NCBI GenBank assembly: GCA_000328365.1 | Contig: KB302198.1 | Span: 235,511-299,510, forward strand | Direction of reading: 5' to 3' | Source: Capitella teleta | Taxonomy: Eukaryota; Annelida; Polychaeta; Capitellidae | Length of the DNA: 64,000 nucleotides | Part shown: positions 20,534 to 33,400 of the stretch, one piece after another | How positions within the stretch are numbered: position 1 is the stretch's first letter | How the letters are laid out: each line of letters opens with the position of its first letter | Program-made: the position numbers and the translations under genes | The notes under the pieces: model-generated | What the model was told of the DNA's origin: nothing | The model's database searches: none | What the model saw: only the letters and a program-made list of their open reading frames with translations

Positions 20534-21265
20534 AAGAATGAACAAATCAACACCTTTTCTCGTGGAGTAATGGAGTGACGTACAGTGCTGCTGAATGACG
20601 TCATAGCCATGAAATTTGTTCACAGATTTTGAGTCGTGTTGTTAAACCAGGAAGTGTACTTTTTCAAGTTACAAACTCAGCTGTAATATTTATAGAATCA
20701 TAACTTACAGGAAATATGAGATGATTGAGATTGACTCAAGTGTCCTGATTGGTTTGAGTTGTGTTGTTGTGTTATTACTGAATTGGGGCAAAGGTCATTA
20801 TCCTACTAATTTCTCTTCTTGAGTGAAAACTTGAAAAGTTGTTTTCAGAATTCAGGCCGGATGCCATGTTAATTATGTGATGAGTTAGGATATTATTATC
20901 GCTCTTGAGAATTAGCTATTTGAACTGTTGATCACAATGTCTCGGTTTTAAATTCTGTGCTTACATGATGATCTACACACTGGGGTGTATCCATAGTTCC
21001 ATACTGACATTTTACATATCTTTTTTCTTCTTCTTTTGCTTCAAGAATCAAAATATCAAGTTTTTTTTAGGGTACCTGACTGTAGATAATTATAAAAAAG
21101 AAATTGAAATTGACCATAGTGAAAGAGACAAGAATTTTGCACAAAACAATAGATTGACATAATTTGCAAATCAATTGCAATGCGATTAGGGAAAATAAGC
21201 ATCAAACTAGTTTGAGCGGTAGAACGAGATATCATCAGGAATTTCATACCTGATTTCAATTATTT
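20534..21265. other. No recognisable gene
   Basis: AT-rich non-coding DNA. The rightmost part may be 3' UTR of the adjacent LINE. Confidence 0.4.
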
Positions 21266-22785
21266 TCATAGCGCATTTGCCTCCACTGCAGCTAAGACAT
21301 CATGGGAAGCCCACCATTTCTGAATAAATTGATGCGGCCATCCACACGAAATTCTCGTAGCTTGCGCAGATGGTAGAGGCGCTGGGTGGCTTTTTAGGTC
21401 TGCTTGTTCACATGTACAGACCACTTGAGATCTTGTTGTATAGACAACCCCAAGTATTTGTGGGTGTCTTTCGACGGCCTCATTGTTGATGATAGTTGAT
21501 TCATGTGTTCTTTGTTTTCGAAAGTCAACGATCATTTCATTGGTTTTAGTTACATTCAATTTCAGGTCATCTGCCTCACACATGTTGATGAAGTGGGTGA
21601 CAGTTCTCTCAAACGTAGCGGTGTCACCTGGCTCGCGACCAAGGAGACCAAGCACAGCGGTATCGTCAGCATACTTGATGATCATGCTGGACTCATTGGG
21701 GGCTTTGTGGTCATTAGTGTATATCGTGAACAACACACATCCTTGTGGTGCACCGATGTTGGTGTGGCGCTTTGTTGATGTGTGGATGCACTCACCCGTA
21801 CACATTGAGAACGGTGGCGTAAATAGTTGAGGATCCATAGACGGAGGTGGTCGTCCACGCCAATAGGCTGGAGTTTGTCGAGCAGTATGGAAGGCCGCAT
21901 GGTGTTAAAAGCGGAGCTGAAATCCGCGAAAAGAACTCGAGCATAATGTCCAGGAGTGTCAACATGTTGAGAGATTTTGTGCACCAAGAGAGTGGTGGTA
22001 TCGTCCACACTTCGATGACCTTTGTAGGCGAACTGATGTTCATCCACTTGGTCTTCACATTGATGAAGGAGGTGGCGTAGCACAAGGCGTTCCATGCACT
22101 TCATAATGGTAGGTGTGAGTGCCACGGGCTTGTAGTCATTCAGTTTTTGTGCTGTCGGCTTCTTTGGAACTTGGACAATGATGGATGTTTTCCACAGTTC
22201 AGGTACTTTGCAGTTGTGAAGGGACTTATTGAAAATCACCTTGAAAATGTGTGCAAGGTCCTGCGCGCAAGTCTTGAGCAATCTGGGGCTGATGTTGTCT
22301 GGGCCCATCGCTTTGTTGGGGTCAACAGATGACAGGATCTTGTGAACGTCATTTGCTGATACCTGCAGTCTTGTCAGTGGGTTTTCAGTAATATCGAGGA
22401 TATTGTCATTCTTCTCAAATCGACTGCAGAATTCGTTTAGTTGTTCTGCCCACTCTGCGTTGTCATTTCGCTCTCCTACATTGGAAGGTTTCTTCTTGTA
22501 ACCTGTGATGGTCTTGAGGCTCTTCCATGCAGACTTGGAGTCATTCTCTTCGAAGCAGCGTTCGATTTTGTTCTTGTACACCACTTTGCTTCTTTTGATT
22601 AAGTTATTTAGTTCCACTTGACAGCGCTTTGCTTCATGGCGGTTCCCAGAGACCCACAGCTCATGTTTTCTTCTGGTTGCAATCTTCAGCATTTTTACAT
22701 TTAAATCACTGAGTGTATTTTCTATTTCAATAAACATACGGTAATTCAATACAATGTATACTTTTTCTAAGATGATATGCGCCAC
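21266..22785 (-). mobile_element. LINE (CR1/Jockey/Rex-type) reverse transcriptase, frameshifted copy
   Basis: Minus-strand frames cover most of an RT: DPNKAMGPDNISPRLLK, LWKTSIIVQVPKKP, DYKPVALTPTIMKCMERL, motif A LFADFSSAFNT, then after a frameshift near 21800 GAPQGCVLF, the catalytic box IIKYADDTAVLG, and the downstream LKLNVTKTNEMIVDFRK and LGVVYT regions. The endonuclease half is missing, so this is a 5'-truncated copy. The order and spacing are those of non-LTR retrotransposons in the CR1/L2/Rex group; the exact clade is uncertain. Confidence 0.88.
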
Positions 22786-23429
22786 ATATCAGCCCACCAA
22801 TTTTTCACGATTCCAGAGAGTCCTGAGTAGACCCCGGAGCCGATTGTAATTGGCCAGAATTGGCTGGCTGAAGTAAAAATGACCGGCTAGCTGCTTAAGC
22901 CGCTCCATCAATCAGAGATATCGGCTTAGCATTGCGATCGCGGCTTGAAGTGGCTTGGCAATGGGTGCCATATCATCCTATATGTATATAGGATCCCAGC
23001 AGTTAATACAAACAAGTGTACATACTCATGTACTCTCTACAGGTACTACTATACTGATGTGGTGATTTTAAGATCAAACGATTTCCAAATCCCATAAATG
23101 TCCCACTTAATTACACTTCTTGCTTTACTCAAGTTCAAGACATTTAGGGCTTTTCATAAACTTCCATGAACATCATTATCACCATTATCACTTTGTTTGC
23201 AAATTCAGCTGGGTTCTAAGAACTTCTTAGTAATATATGCAGCAGGGAGGGGAAGCAATTAGAGTAACAGGTTGGAAGAGGAAAGAGGATGGCGAACCAA
23301 ATGAGTTGTTGCATCAGGATCTTGAATGAAACATTCACCGTTTTTGATGACTTGGATTGAAATTGTTGGCCAACCTCTGTGTTACATAATAGGATAGGAT
23401 AGAATAGTTTATTGTAATGTATGAAAAAT
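22786..23429. other. No recognisable gene
   Basis: Non-coding sequence between two LINE copies, with some GGCTTG/CGGCT-rich short motifs around 22850-22960. Confidence 0.4.
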
Positions 23430-24900
23430 GTCAAAAATAAAATTATATATATATCATTTATTTTCGCAAATGAGTTTGCACATTTATAAGAAGAAAGAAA
23501 GAAAGAAAAAAAACAAAAAAAAACAAACAAAGGTTTGTCCTCATCGCCGATTGGAGACATCTTCCGCTCGAGGAAAGTACGTCAGACTTCTGACAGACAC
23601 ACCTCAAGCAGAAGACGCCTCGCCTCGGCGATGCTCAAGATGGAGGACAAATGGCCCCTGACAACATCCCTCAGCTCAGCGACGGCTGAAGCAAGCGCAG
23701 CCTCGCCATTGCTCACTGAGCGCTTCCACTGGTCTTGCACAAAGCTGGACAGTGGAGCACCCAGCATGCATAGCGAGGATGCGTCGCAGCTGAGATACGC
23801 CGCCAGGAGCTTCAAATTACATGCGGCAATGGACGAACTTGTGAGGGAAAATTTAGCACATATCGACACTAGGGTATTTGCATTAAAAGAACATTTGTAC
23901 CAAAAGTTGGCAAAGCGAGACAAAAGTTGTACAGGTAAGTCAGAACAACGAACAAGACTAGGGATATATTTAGATCTGGTTCGAGGATGAAGGCCGAACA
24001 GTTTGCGGATGCATTTTCGCCATGAAATATGTAATTGTATAATATGAGTTTGATCAAGATTCCATAACGGAGAGCCATAAAAACTAGTACAATTTGTTTT
24101 AAACAAAGAACATAAACCATCTGATGAGCAATGACTAAAGGTACTGGCTAACATATTTGTTGAGACATGTAAATCGCTGATAGCTTTTTTGATGTTAGCT
24201 TGATCAGCTCCCGATTGCATCGAGTCAGATGTTAAGTCGCCTTAATTCTTCATTCATGCTATGATACTAGTTATCGCTGCGTTGACATTTGGAGCAGAGA
24301 TAAAAGCGTTAGTATCATCAGCGAAGAGAGTAAAATGCATACGTTTTTATACCACTCGTGTGTATGAATAAAGATACGTATTAATGTAACAAAAACAATA
24401 AAGGACCTTGGATGGAACCCTGAGGGACACCACAAGAAATTAAATCAGAACAGTCATTAAAAGTACAGTCATTAAAATTACCCTTTGTTGACGATCCGAT
24501 AAGTAGTTAGTGAACCAACTATTAGGGGTGCCGCGAATTTTATACTTCAAAAGCTTGGAGAACAGAATTTTATGTTGTACGCTGTCGAATGCCTTCCGAA
24601 AGTCAAGCAGAACATTTATGGTGACTTCGCTCTGCTCAAGTGCTCTGCTTATTCTGTCGACTACTGATACCAGTGCTTGGGTTGTGTTTCTGCCTGGTTG
24701 GAAGCCAAAATGATGGGAGATAGGAAATTTTTGACCAACACGTAATCGTACAATCTTTTGTGGACCAGTTTCTCCAGAATTTTGTAGAACTCATGGGAGA
24801 GAAATGGGTCTGTAGTTACAATTTCTTTCGGGAAATCTTTCTTGAACAATAGTACAACTCGTGCTATTTTCATTTTGCAAGGCACGGTTCCTTCTAAAAA
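23430..24900 (-). mobile_element. LINE copy (Jockey/CR1-like), decayed
   Basis: Reading the minus strand from the right: MKIARVVLLFKKD and KILEKLVHKRLYDYV (RT fingers, 24661-24885), then FRKAFDSVQHKILFSKLL, GVPQGS and a palm region in other frames (24340-24620), then a long C-terminal frame (23582-24220) with FYGSPLWNLDQ and WRKCIRKLFGLHPRTRSKYIP, typical of the region after the RT. It has several frame changes, no endonuclease domain, and an A-rich 3' tail at the left edge (23440-23530). Confidence 0.82.
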
Positions 24901-26014
24901 CGAGAGATTTAAAATGTGGAGTTAAGGAGAAATCAATAGCTTAACTAATAGCAAATAAAATAATCAAATTCCACTAATTTTTCAGACTGACAAAAGCAAT
25001 GCATGCTGACAAGCAGTGTAATGAACCAAATGACATGAAAAGCCAATAAGAATTGTTTTAGGGTTCGGCAGTGCTGTTATACAATCAATAAAAAAAAAGG
25101 TAGGATTAATACTAGGTAAATAGACCTATCAGAAATATACATGTCGCTAGCAACCATTGATCCACTCACGAGGGAATGTTTTACATTAACCGTAGTACGC
25201 AAACTGCGCATCCTATGTCAATCCGATATATTAATTTTTGAGACAACCCCAGTATATGTATGGGCATACATACAGTATGGTATAAATCATTAAATTAATT
25301 TAAATGAAGTAAACTGAATAAAATCTACTTCCACGGATAGCTCAAATAGTAAGTATATAAACAATACTATAAACAAAATAAAGACTTGTACAAATGATAA
25401 CTTCTTGTAATACTGAATGTAAAGTATTTAGATTGAATCGACTGAGAGCCGCTGATGACAGTGTCGGCTGATAGCGTCTGGCCGATGGCATCAATCGGCG
25501 GCAGCTGGTTAAACGTCCAATCGGTGGCAGCTAGTACATATCGGCGGCGGCTCTGACCCCCTAGTCCTGACCCCCTCGTATCAGCTTAATTTTAGAGAAA
25601 CCATGTACTGGGGACGACATCTTTCCTGGATGACAAGAACTTTGGGTGTTCATGTTCTCACATTGACTCCAACTGTGTACAATTTGGTTCGTTACCACTG
25701 GCTTCAGAATCATAATCATATTAATATTTTTCAATATTTATTCTTGAAATCGGATTAACTTTGTTCATCGATTGAAATCTTCCTGTGATCACATTACTTC
25801 AATCATAAATTTGCAATATTGAAGATGTGTCTGGTCTCTGAGAGAATACTACTTTCTGATTGGTTGTTCCTCTTGTTTTGTTGCTGTTTTTGAACTATGC
25901 AGTTCCAAGAATCTGATATTATCTCAAGTGTTGCTTATCTTCCTGATCGATTCTTATCTCTGAGCTTTCAAATTTCGTTACACAATTCGCTCTTATGATC
26001 AAGGAGCTTGAATC
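24901..26014. other. No recognisable gene
   Basis: AT-rich non-coding DNA. No conserved exon or RNA structure recognised. Confidence 0.4.
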
Positions 26015-26107
26015 AACCAAAAACATTTATTAATTAATAAAACCAAACACATTTATTAAATAATAAAACCAAACACAATTAAAACCAAACACATTTATTA
26101 ATTCATA
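26015..26107. repeat. AT-rich minisatellite, about 3.5 units of about 26 bp
   Basis: Tandem units of the form AAACCAAACACATTTATTAA, with an internally deleted unit in the middle. Confidence 0.75.
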
Positions 26108-26815
26108 AAATAAGTATACCGTAATTAGACATTTGCATATCAGTTAATATAATATTTCTTGTTCTGAAAATTAAAAAATATAATATTTCTTCTCCTGAGT
26201 CTCTGCTAATCAGGTGGCTCGCATCTAGCTGCTTTGGCCTTTTTGAATTATGGGTTGAGAGGTCTGTTGCCGGTTGGACCGCAGTTGTTCTGCGACACCT
26301 GAATGCTCTCCTCCCTCTGCTCCTTCCTCGTGCACCTTCAATTCTGCCTGGCTTTGTTTTCTTGTAAAATGCCGTGTCTTAGGGCCAAAGAAGTTGAGTT
26401 TTCGCTTGACCATGTGTTTAAGGAGCTCTTTAATTCTTGTCATCTGCTGATCTGTGTGTCATCAGCCTATTTTCAGATTATGCTAATTTAATGCGTGCGT
26501 TTGTACCACGTGATACCACTTGATGCTATATTGGTGTTGCTGAGCAGCGTGGCCCCCTGTTTCCTGTCTTATTCGAAATCTGCATCCGCTGTTTTTCGCT
26601 CTTGAGAACCTCATGGGGTCACGCACCAGGAAGTCGCTTCAATAATAATAATACTGCCTTCTTCCGTCTCTATTCCCGCTCAGTCGGTTCATTTCGGTTG
26701 CTTTGATTGACTTAATCAAATATTAATGAGAGTTACATGTACACAATTTATGCATAATATTATTTCCCATCCAAATATTCTACAATTTTGTTTGTATCAA
26801 TATCTGTGAAAATTC
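26108..26815. other. No recognisable gene
   Basis: Includes a 72-codon minus-strand charged frame (26225-26443) with no recognised similarity; I do not call it. Confidence 0.4.
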
Positions 26816-27053
26816 AGGCCACGGGCGTTATGATTGTGAATTACAATTGTAATTCTTCGGTGTCTCTGCAGTGCTGCCCAACTGCGTAACAAGGCGGGGC
26901 GCTGTGTACTACTGTCTATGGTGGTATGCAGGATAAAGAACCCTTGGGATTTATCGATAAAAGTAGGGGGAAACCCCGGTCCCAGGCGTTTTGCTCTGGC
27001 GCCCGTATCATCCGATTGGTTTGGGTGGAGCCGTAAAACCCCAATCACAATCA
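26816..27053 (+). mobile_element. 5'-truncated SINE (family 1), head missing
   Basis: Body of the family-1 SINE starting at AGGCCACGGGCG, exactly where the tRNA head ends in full copies. It is flanked by a 12-bp duplication, ctgt[g/c]aaaattc, at 26804-26815 and 27054-27065. Confidence 0.85.
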
Positions 27054-27494
27054 CTGTCAAAATTCGATAGTACTGAGTAGTAAAACAAATATCAAACTCA
27101 GTTTAGCTACCGATACTTGAGTATCTTGACTTGTGGTTCATTATGAGTGCAAAGGAAAACGGTGTTGATGAGCCAAGATGATGGTACTGCCATCGTGGAT
27201 ATACGGATCATAGGTGTGGTTATTGAAGGGGGGGTTCCCCAAGAAAACCGCCTTGGCTTCTGTAGTTCTATACGTGTCTGGTGAGGCTCTTCGCAAATCA
27301 CTCTCTTCTTGACCCCTGTGTTCTCTGTGAGTCTTTTTTTTTTTTTTTTTTTTTTTTCTCTCTGTTTAAAGAGATGAAATTTTTCTTGCTTTTTGTTCTT
27401 AGGAAATATTTTTAACTGCAACGTACTGATTAAACCGGAAGTGAAGGTGCACGTGAAGTATCTACGGAGTACACACAATCGTAGTTTGGTCGAA

Positions 27495-30400
27495 ATGGCA
27501 CAGTCTCATCTGGCTAATTCGGCCTCAGGTACCAGGGTGCTCACCTGCCCTGATTCAAGGTAATCATCCTACGCATGGCATTGCTGATTAGCTGATTATG
27601 TAATGCGGTTTTTTTTTCTGGTTGTTTTTGTTGAGTGAAATTTGCCGGATTAGCGAGTTGTGACCGTTATATGAACTGGATTTGGACCGCGAAAATGCGA
27701 CCGATTGCTTCATGTGGACTCTTATTATAACATTAAAAACAAGCATTTGAATTAAACGGTGGGCGTTAAGTGAAAGTATTTTATGAATATGAATGAATAT
27801 AGATCGAAGGACACACAGTGAAACATCATATATAGTAGTTGGAAAAAAAATAAAAATACGATTGTATTACTAATGATAGGTAGTATGACGTATATATTGT
27901 GAAAGTAGTGATTTATGAGGTAGAGGAAGTGATTTGATCAAACAGATGGATCATGGCTAGGTGAGATCATAAATGTATATGGTTAACATATCATGGCTAG
28001 GTAATACCAAGGTAACATGAATCATTATGAAAATATAAAATGACTGCAACCGAGAGAATCATTATGATGAAAACGGATGTTATCAAAAAAGCAGTTCTCA
28101 TCACTTCGCAGTAAATTCGTAGCAGCTCTGATGTGACAGTGCGCAGGCGTATTGACATCAATTTGACGATTCTGATTGGAAGAAATTTGGACTGGCCAAT
28201 CAAGACTTCGGACACACTTCTTTGACTCTTGAATCAAGAGTCAAAGAAGTGTGTCCGAAGTGATATCAAAGGTTGACGCCAACCAAAAAGCGAGTTAATC
28301 ATTTTTAACATTGCAGGAAGCCAGCAAAATCATGACTCTGCAGCTCTAAGAGAATATGGTCACATCTAGCTTCGGCGGCGAAAATAGGATATCAAATATA
28401 AATAAAATAAATACAAATAAATGAAAATAAATAAATAATAAATAAATAATAAAATATGTTATATTTAATATAGAATTATAAAATCGAATTCGGGAAATAT
28501 AATAATATTAAAATTCCTCCCCCCCCCCCCGGTCCAAATTTGGATTCCGCATAAATAAATACACTCTACAGTTTTTAATTAAATAATAGTCAGTTTGGCT
28601 GACAGCATTTCATCTGTTACCACGTTCAATCGAATCAAGTATTATTATTCAGTTACTGAGTGCGTTGACCCTCAATTGAGTCAAAAAGATAACATCCGCA
28701 AATATATAATCAAATATATCCTTCATTGACATTTTTCTTCATGTAATTATTTTGAATGTCTATATATATTTACCGTTAATTATATAGTTTTTTTTTCCCT
28801 ACTCAGCTTCGACTGTAAATTTATGAAAGAAATACTTCAGTCATTGAGGTGGCTGATCAGGACTCCTTAAATGTTTTTATTAGTGTTTTATTTTTGGCTC
28901 AAACCCAGAGGGGAAAAATAGAGATCTCGATATACCCAGAGGAAGCGACTTGCTTCCGTTGGAATAATAAATTGCTGGCCTTGTAAATACACGTGTAATT
29001 TTTCTTGTGTGCTTTAAGTAAGTGGAACACTTTCTTGTTTTTTTAACTGGGGGAATTTTTGAGTAAATTCTTGAATGAAATTCCTCTTCAGCAGAGTTTG
29101 AATTCAGCTGACTTTATTGTTGGTGTTCCACAGTTATTGTCGCAATTGCTGTAGGAACGGGATTTTAAAATTAATTGTTCATAATTTATAAATTAATTGT
29201 TCACTTGATTTGTCCTTGGCGGCATCCAGGGTATGAGTTGACTAAGCATCTTCCTCGTTACTCCTTCATTATATTGACCGCCTGTGTCGTCAGCTGTTTC
29301 ATTCGGGGTCCGCCCTATTAGTCACGTAGGCGTCGTCTGCAAATAAAAGTACAACTCACTTTCAATCCATATTCAATTTTTCACTTGGATGTTCAGGTAA
29401 CGCTTTGACATCAATTCGTAATGCCGTTTGTTATTGTCTGAGCGTACACTAGCGTTCGTGCTCGCAGTGCATTACGTTCATGTGGCTATTGACCGCATTT
29501 CGCTGCGCTTTGCGGTGACTTATTTTTGTGCTAAAAATAGAACTGCTGAGTCTCCTGATTTTGTTGAATTGTTCTTCGCAAAATGGAACGTTATATGCAC
29601 TGACGTCATTTTGCGAATGTGTTCTGCAAAAGAGATAAAAAGGAGACGGTGGAAGTTATTTTTGGTGAATCGACGACACCCGAGATGCCATAGAGGCAAC
29701 CACACATGATTCCCTCCTGCTGAACACTGAACACGTGAGCGAATCATCTTAGCACCCGTTACGTCACAGTCATCTGGTGCATTGATGAAGTGTCGACTGC
29801 CGACTGTGGGAATTCCCCCTGTTCGGTACTTTCACTTTCTTTGATGAGTCATCTGCGGCGGAAGCCAGCGCACGGGCGGTCCCGGAGTACTTCGGATTGG
29901 GGGGGGGGGGTAATAAATAATAATGCCTCGGTGTCAGTGCTGCGATGTTGATGTGCCAATCAGACTTTGAAGATGATTGGTGAGATGAGATTTGAGATCT
30001 TGACTTTCTTTGAGCCTGGCTGAGATGGAGAGACCTTCTTGTTCTTGAATCAAGAAACTTGAGCATACTTCTGCTGTGTCTAGGTACACAATTGTGCCAC
30101 TTTTGTTTCTGCTCCGAGGGGGCACCGAATAGCACAGTGGGTTAAACTGCTGTCTACAATCTAATGCCGACCGTGGGGGTTGAGGTCCCGGGTTCGAGAC
30201 CCAATCAGGGGGCACCGGATAGCGCAGTGGGTTAAACCGCTGACTACAATCCTATGCCGACCGTGGGGGTCGAGGTCCCGGGTTCGAGACCCGATCAGGG
30301 TTGGGTGGAGCCGTAAAACCCTGAAATGTTCACGGTTTTTTGGCTCAAGCCTTTAGTCACGGCAATTATTAGCCGTCATGTAATACTATTTTTTTATTTT

Positions 30401-33400
30401 TATTTTTATTTTATGAGATATTTGCACAAGTGGTATACAAGTACCAAATATTCATATAAGAAAGAACGAGAAGAAAAATAAAAACTAAAAACCAAACTAT
30501 CCATCAAACACACTAAAAGACACTCAGACCGACATGTCAGCAATTGATAAGATAACCCGGAAAGATTTTGCTGTATCTGATTTTAGTGGTCGATCGTGAC
30601 CGCGAATATAGCAAAAATTTCATGGGGCTCTTCAATTTCCTGTTCTATTGGCCTGAAGAGGAGAGTAAATAAAGCGGAGAGAATCGTAAGAGATATTCAG
30701 GGTTTCTGATTGAAATCCTGATTGTATATAATAATCCATGTTTTGCTAACTTTTTTTTTGGTGTGGTTGATATTACTGTACTTTCGATTTTTGATAAATA
30801 ATGCCACCCCCCTTCATTCGGTTCAGTTACGCCACTGGGGCAACCCCAACACCAGTGAGTGGCCTTTAACTGGTGAATGCGATGCGAATATAAAGCTGGC
30901 GTTTGCTGTGCTGTGCGATCAGTCTGAGGCGATTTGTCGCTTGGAAGTATACAGTGTTCAGGATGCATGACTTTCTGCCCACTGTGCAGGGAATTGGGTT
31001 CGAAGGTCAGATCGAAATTTCGCTTAATTCGAGGTGTTGGTGCTGAATCGTTGTACGAATTGTAATGAATTATATGAATAAGTTTGATCTTGTTTGCGAT
31101 TCAAGTCACTCATTCAGTTTTAAAGCTCGTCTTCTTTTTGAACAAAACTTACTTAAATTAATCGACTTTATTTATTCACAACACCGTGTGAATATCAGTT
31201 AGTTATAAGGTATTTTTAGTATTTAAATCTTGTTCGACGACTTAACTTAAAATATCTTCTCTTCCGGATTTGACTTTTTTTTTTTTTTTTTTTTTTCCCC
31301 TTCGATTAGCTTGTGGTATTTGATGCGCTTAGCTAAATTCAGTACCGCATCTGCCATCTGTACTGTTCACGAGTGTTTATTGCCTGGTGATTGGTTGATT
31401 ACAAGTAGTAAATGTATCGATTCGGGGGATTATGTGATACATATCTAGAAATTCAATACAATTAAATTATTAAATTTAATTAACAATTATACAAGTTATC
31501 TTTGGAATGTAATATTTTCTGAATTCTAAATGTTTTTGAATTTGAACTAATAGTTTGCAACTGAACTGAGATTTATCCCGTATCATACTCAGTGAGTATC
31601 GGAATCCGGGAAAGTCCCCCATCTGTGAATCGTGACTGGCTCGTTTAGGCCCCTGGATGATTTGACGTTATGATATCGAGGGGCCGCTAATTGTTGACTT
31701 AAAACTTCTTTTCCTGAGCTCTGAATCAACAGAGGTCTCTTCTGGCATCTCGTTTGTGTTAATCTTAAATCTACGATAGCTGAATTGTATTCAATGAATC
31801 GATTTATATGAGTAGTGACCTGACCGGGTCGACCTACTCTGTTGTGAATGGGTCGACTAAGGTTTGTGCGTTAACTGGCGATGCGCTGACATACATAGCG
31901 AGATGGGTGGGTATTGCTTTCCAGTGGCTTTTAGGATGTTTAACCGGACATTTGGGTCACTTTGTGATCTGGTTGTTGTAATAATGTGGTTACTTTTATG
32001 CAAGGCTCGAGAGGAACTTCGTTATGTTGATTACGTTAATTCTTTAGTTCTTGATCGATTTGTCTGATAACAGCGTTTTTCTTGTTCGTTTTTTGCAGAT
32101 GTCATGCTCGGTCAGATGCAGCAAAACGGCGCACATGCTGAGTGAGTATATTTTGGTTCTGCACTTTAGTCATGTCGTGTTTAGTGCAGACAGGCCCCTG
32201 GATAGTCTTTTGTTTCATTAGCACAGCACTGTTGTTAGCTGAGCCTTACAAATTAGGATTGTATCTCTGTTCTTATTTCACGGTCATCCTGATCACTTTC
32301 CTTCCTTGTAAACGTTGAATTATTCTGATTTTGAGTCGCATTTTACCAATCTTTGCAGTCCCTACCTGGAGATCACTGAACAACCCAAGGCACGTGGCCA
32401 ACGGTTCCGATACAAATGTGAAGGACGCTCTGCTGGCAGCATACCAGGCGAACACAGCACGAACGAACACAAGACGTACCCCTCCATTAAGGTGAGTAGC
32501 GCTCTGTGCTCTGACTTGTGTGAAACCTCGTCGTTCCTAAGATACACAATTATGACGGACCGGCTGCCATCGTCGTGGTGTCTTGCGTCACCAAAGACAA
32601 CACACCACGCCCCCACCCGCACTCCCTGGTAGGGCAGGATTGCAACAAAGGCGTCTGCACGATTAAACTGCGCGGAACTAATATCGTATCGTTCCCTAAT
32701 ATTGGAATTCAATGTGCCACTCGCAAAGAGGTGCAAGACCACCTACAGAAGAGAAAAGAGATCCGTGTGGACCCGTTTGGAAGTGAGTTGGTCCTCTATT
32801 TGATTGAGATATGATTCTATGTGGAGCCTTATTTTCGCAGCCGGGTACTTCAACAATGTTGGCAGCATTGATCTCAATGCCGTCTGCCTGTGTTTTCAAG
32901 TTTTCCTTCCGGACGATCAGAGCAAATTCACGCGAGTTGTGCGACCAATTGTTTCGCAGTGCATCTACGATAAAAGTGAGCGTGTTTTGGTCGTAATTTG
33001 TTTAGTGTTTCACTTTTGTTTTGTTTTTTTTTTCCCTCAGAGGCCGTTAATGATCTTGTCATCTGTCGGTTGAGTCGCCAAGCGGGGTCAGCTAAAGGAG
33101 GCGATGAGGTCATCTTGCTTTGCGAGAAGGTCACGAAAGGTCAGCACGAATATTATTGTATTATAATTCCGTGGGGAAAATGTGGATGCGAGCAACATGC
33201 TATCATCACGTATCAACAAGAGAATCTGTGGAACGTGCATCTGAGTATTCAATTGATTTCAGATGACATCCAAGTTCGATTCTACGAGGAGAACAACCTG
33301 AAAGAGGTCATTTGGGAGGAGTATGGAGAGTTCGCTCCCGCTGATATCCACAGACAGGTCAGCCAGTCTCCCTCTCCTTGCCTCTTTTTTCCTAAATTCT

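Noticed and set aside
21483-22085. Plus-strand frames across the LINE at 21266-22785
   Set aside because: They are antisense shadows of the reverse transcriptase.
26225-26443. 72-codon charged minus-strand frame
   Set aside because: No similarity, no start context and no splice support.
27107-27478. 123-codon minus-strand frame upstream of the Rel gene
   Set aside because: It includes the translation of a poly-T tract and shows no domain; probably antisense to the Rel promoter and leader.
29428-29709. 93-codon plus-strand frame in Rel intron 1
   Set aside because: No recognised feature; lies within an intron next to repeats.
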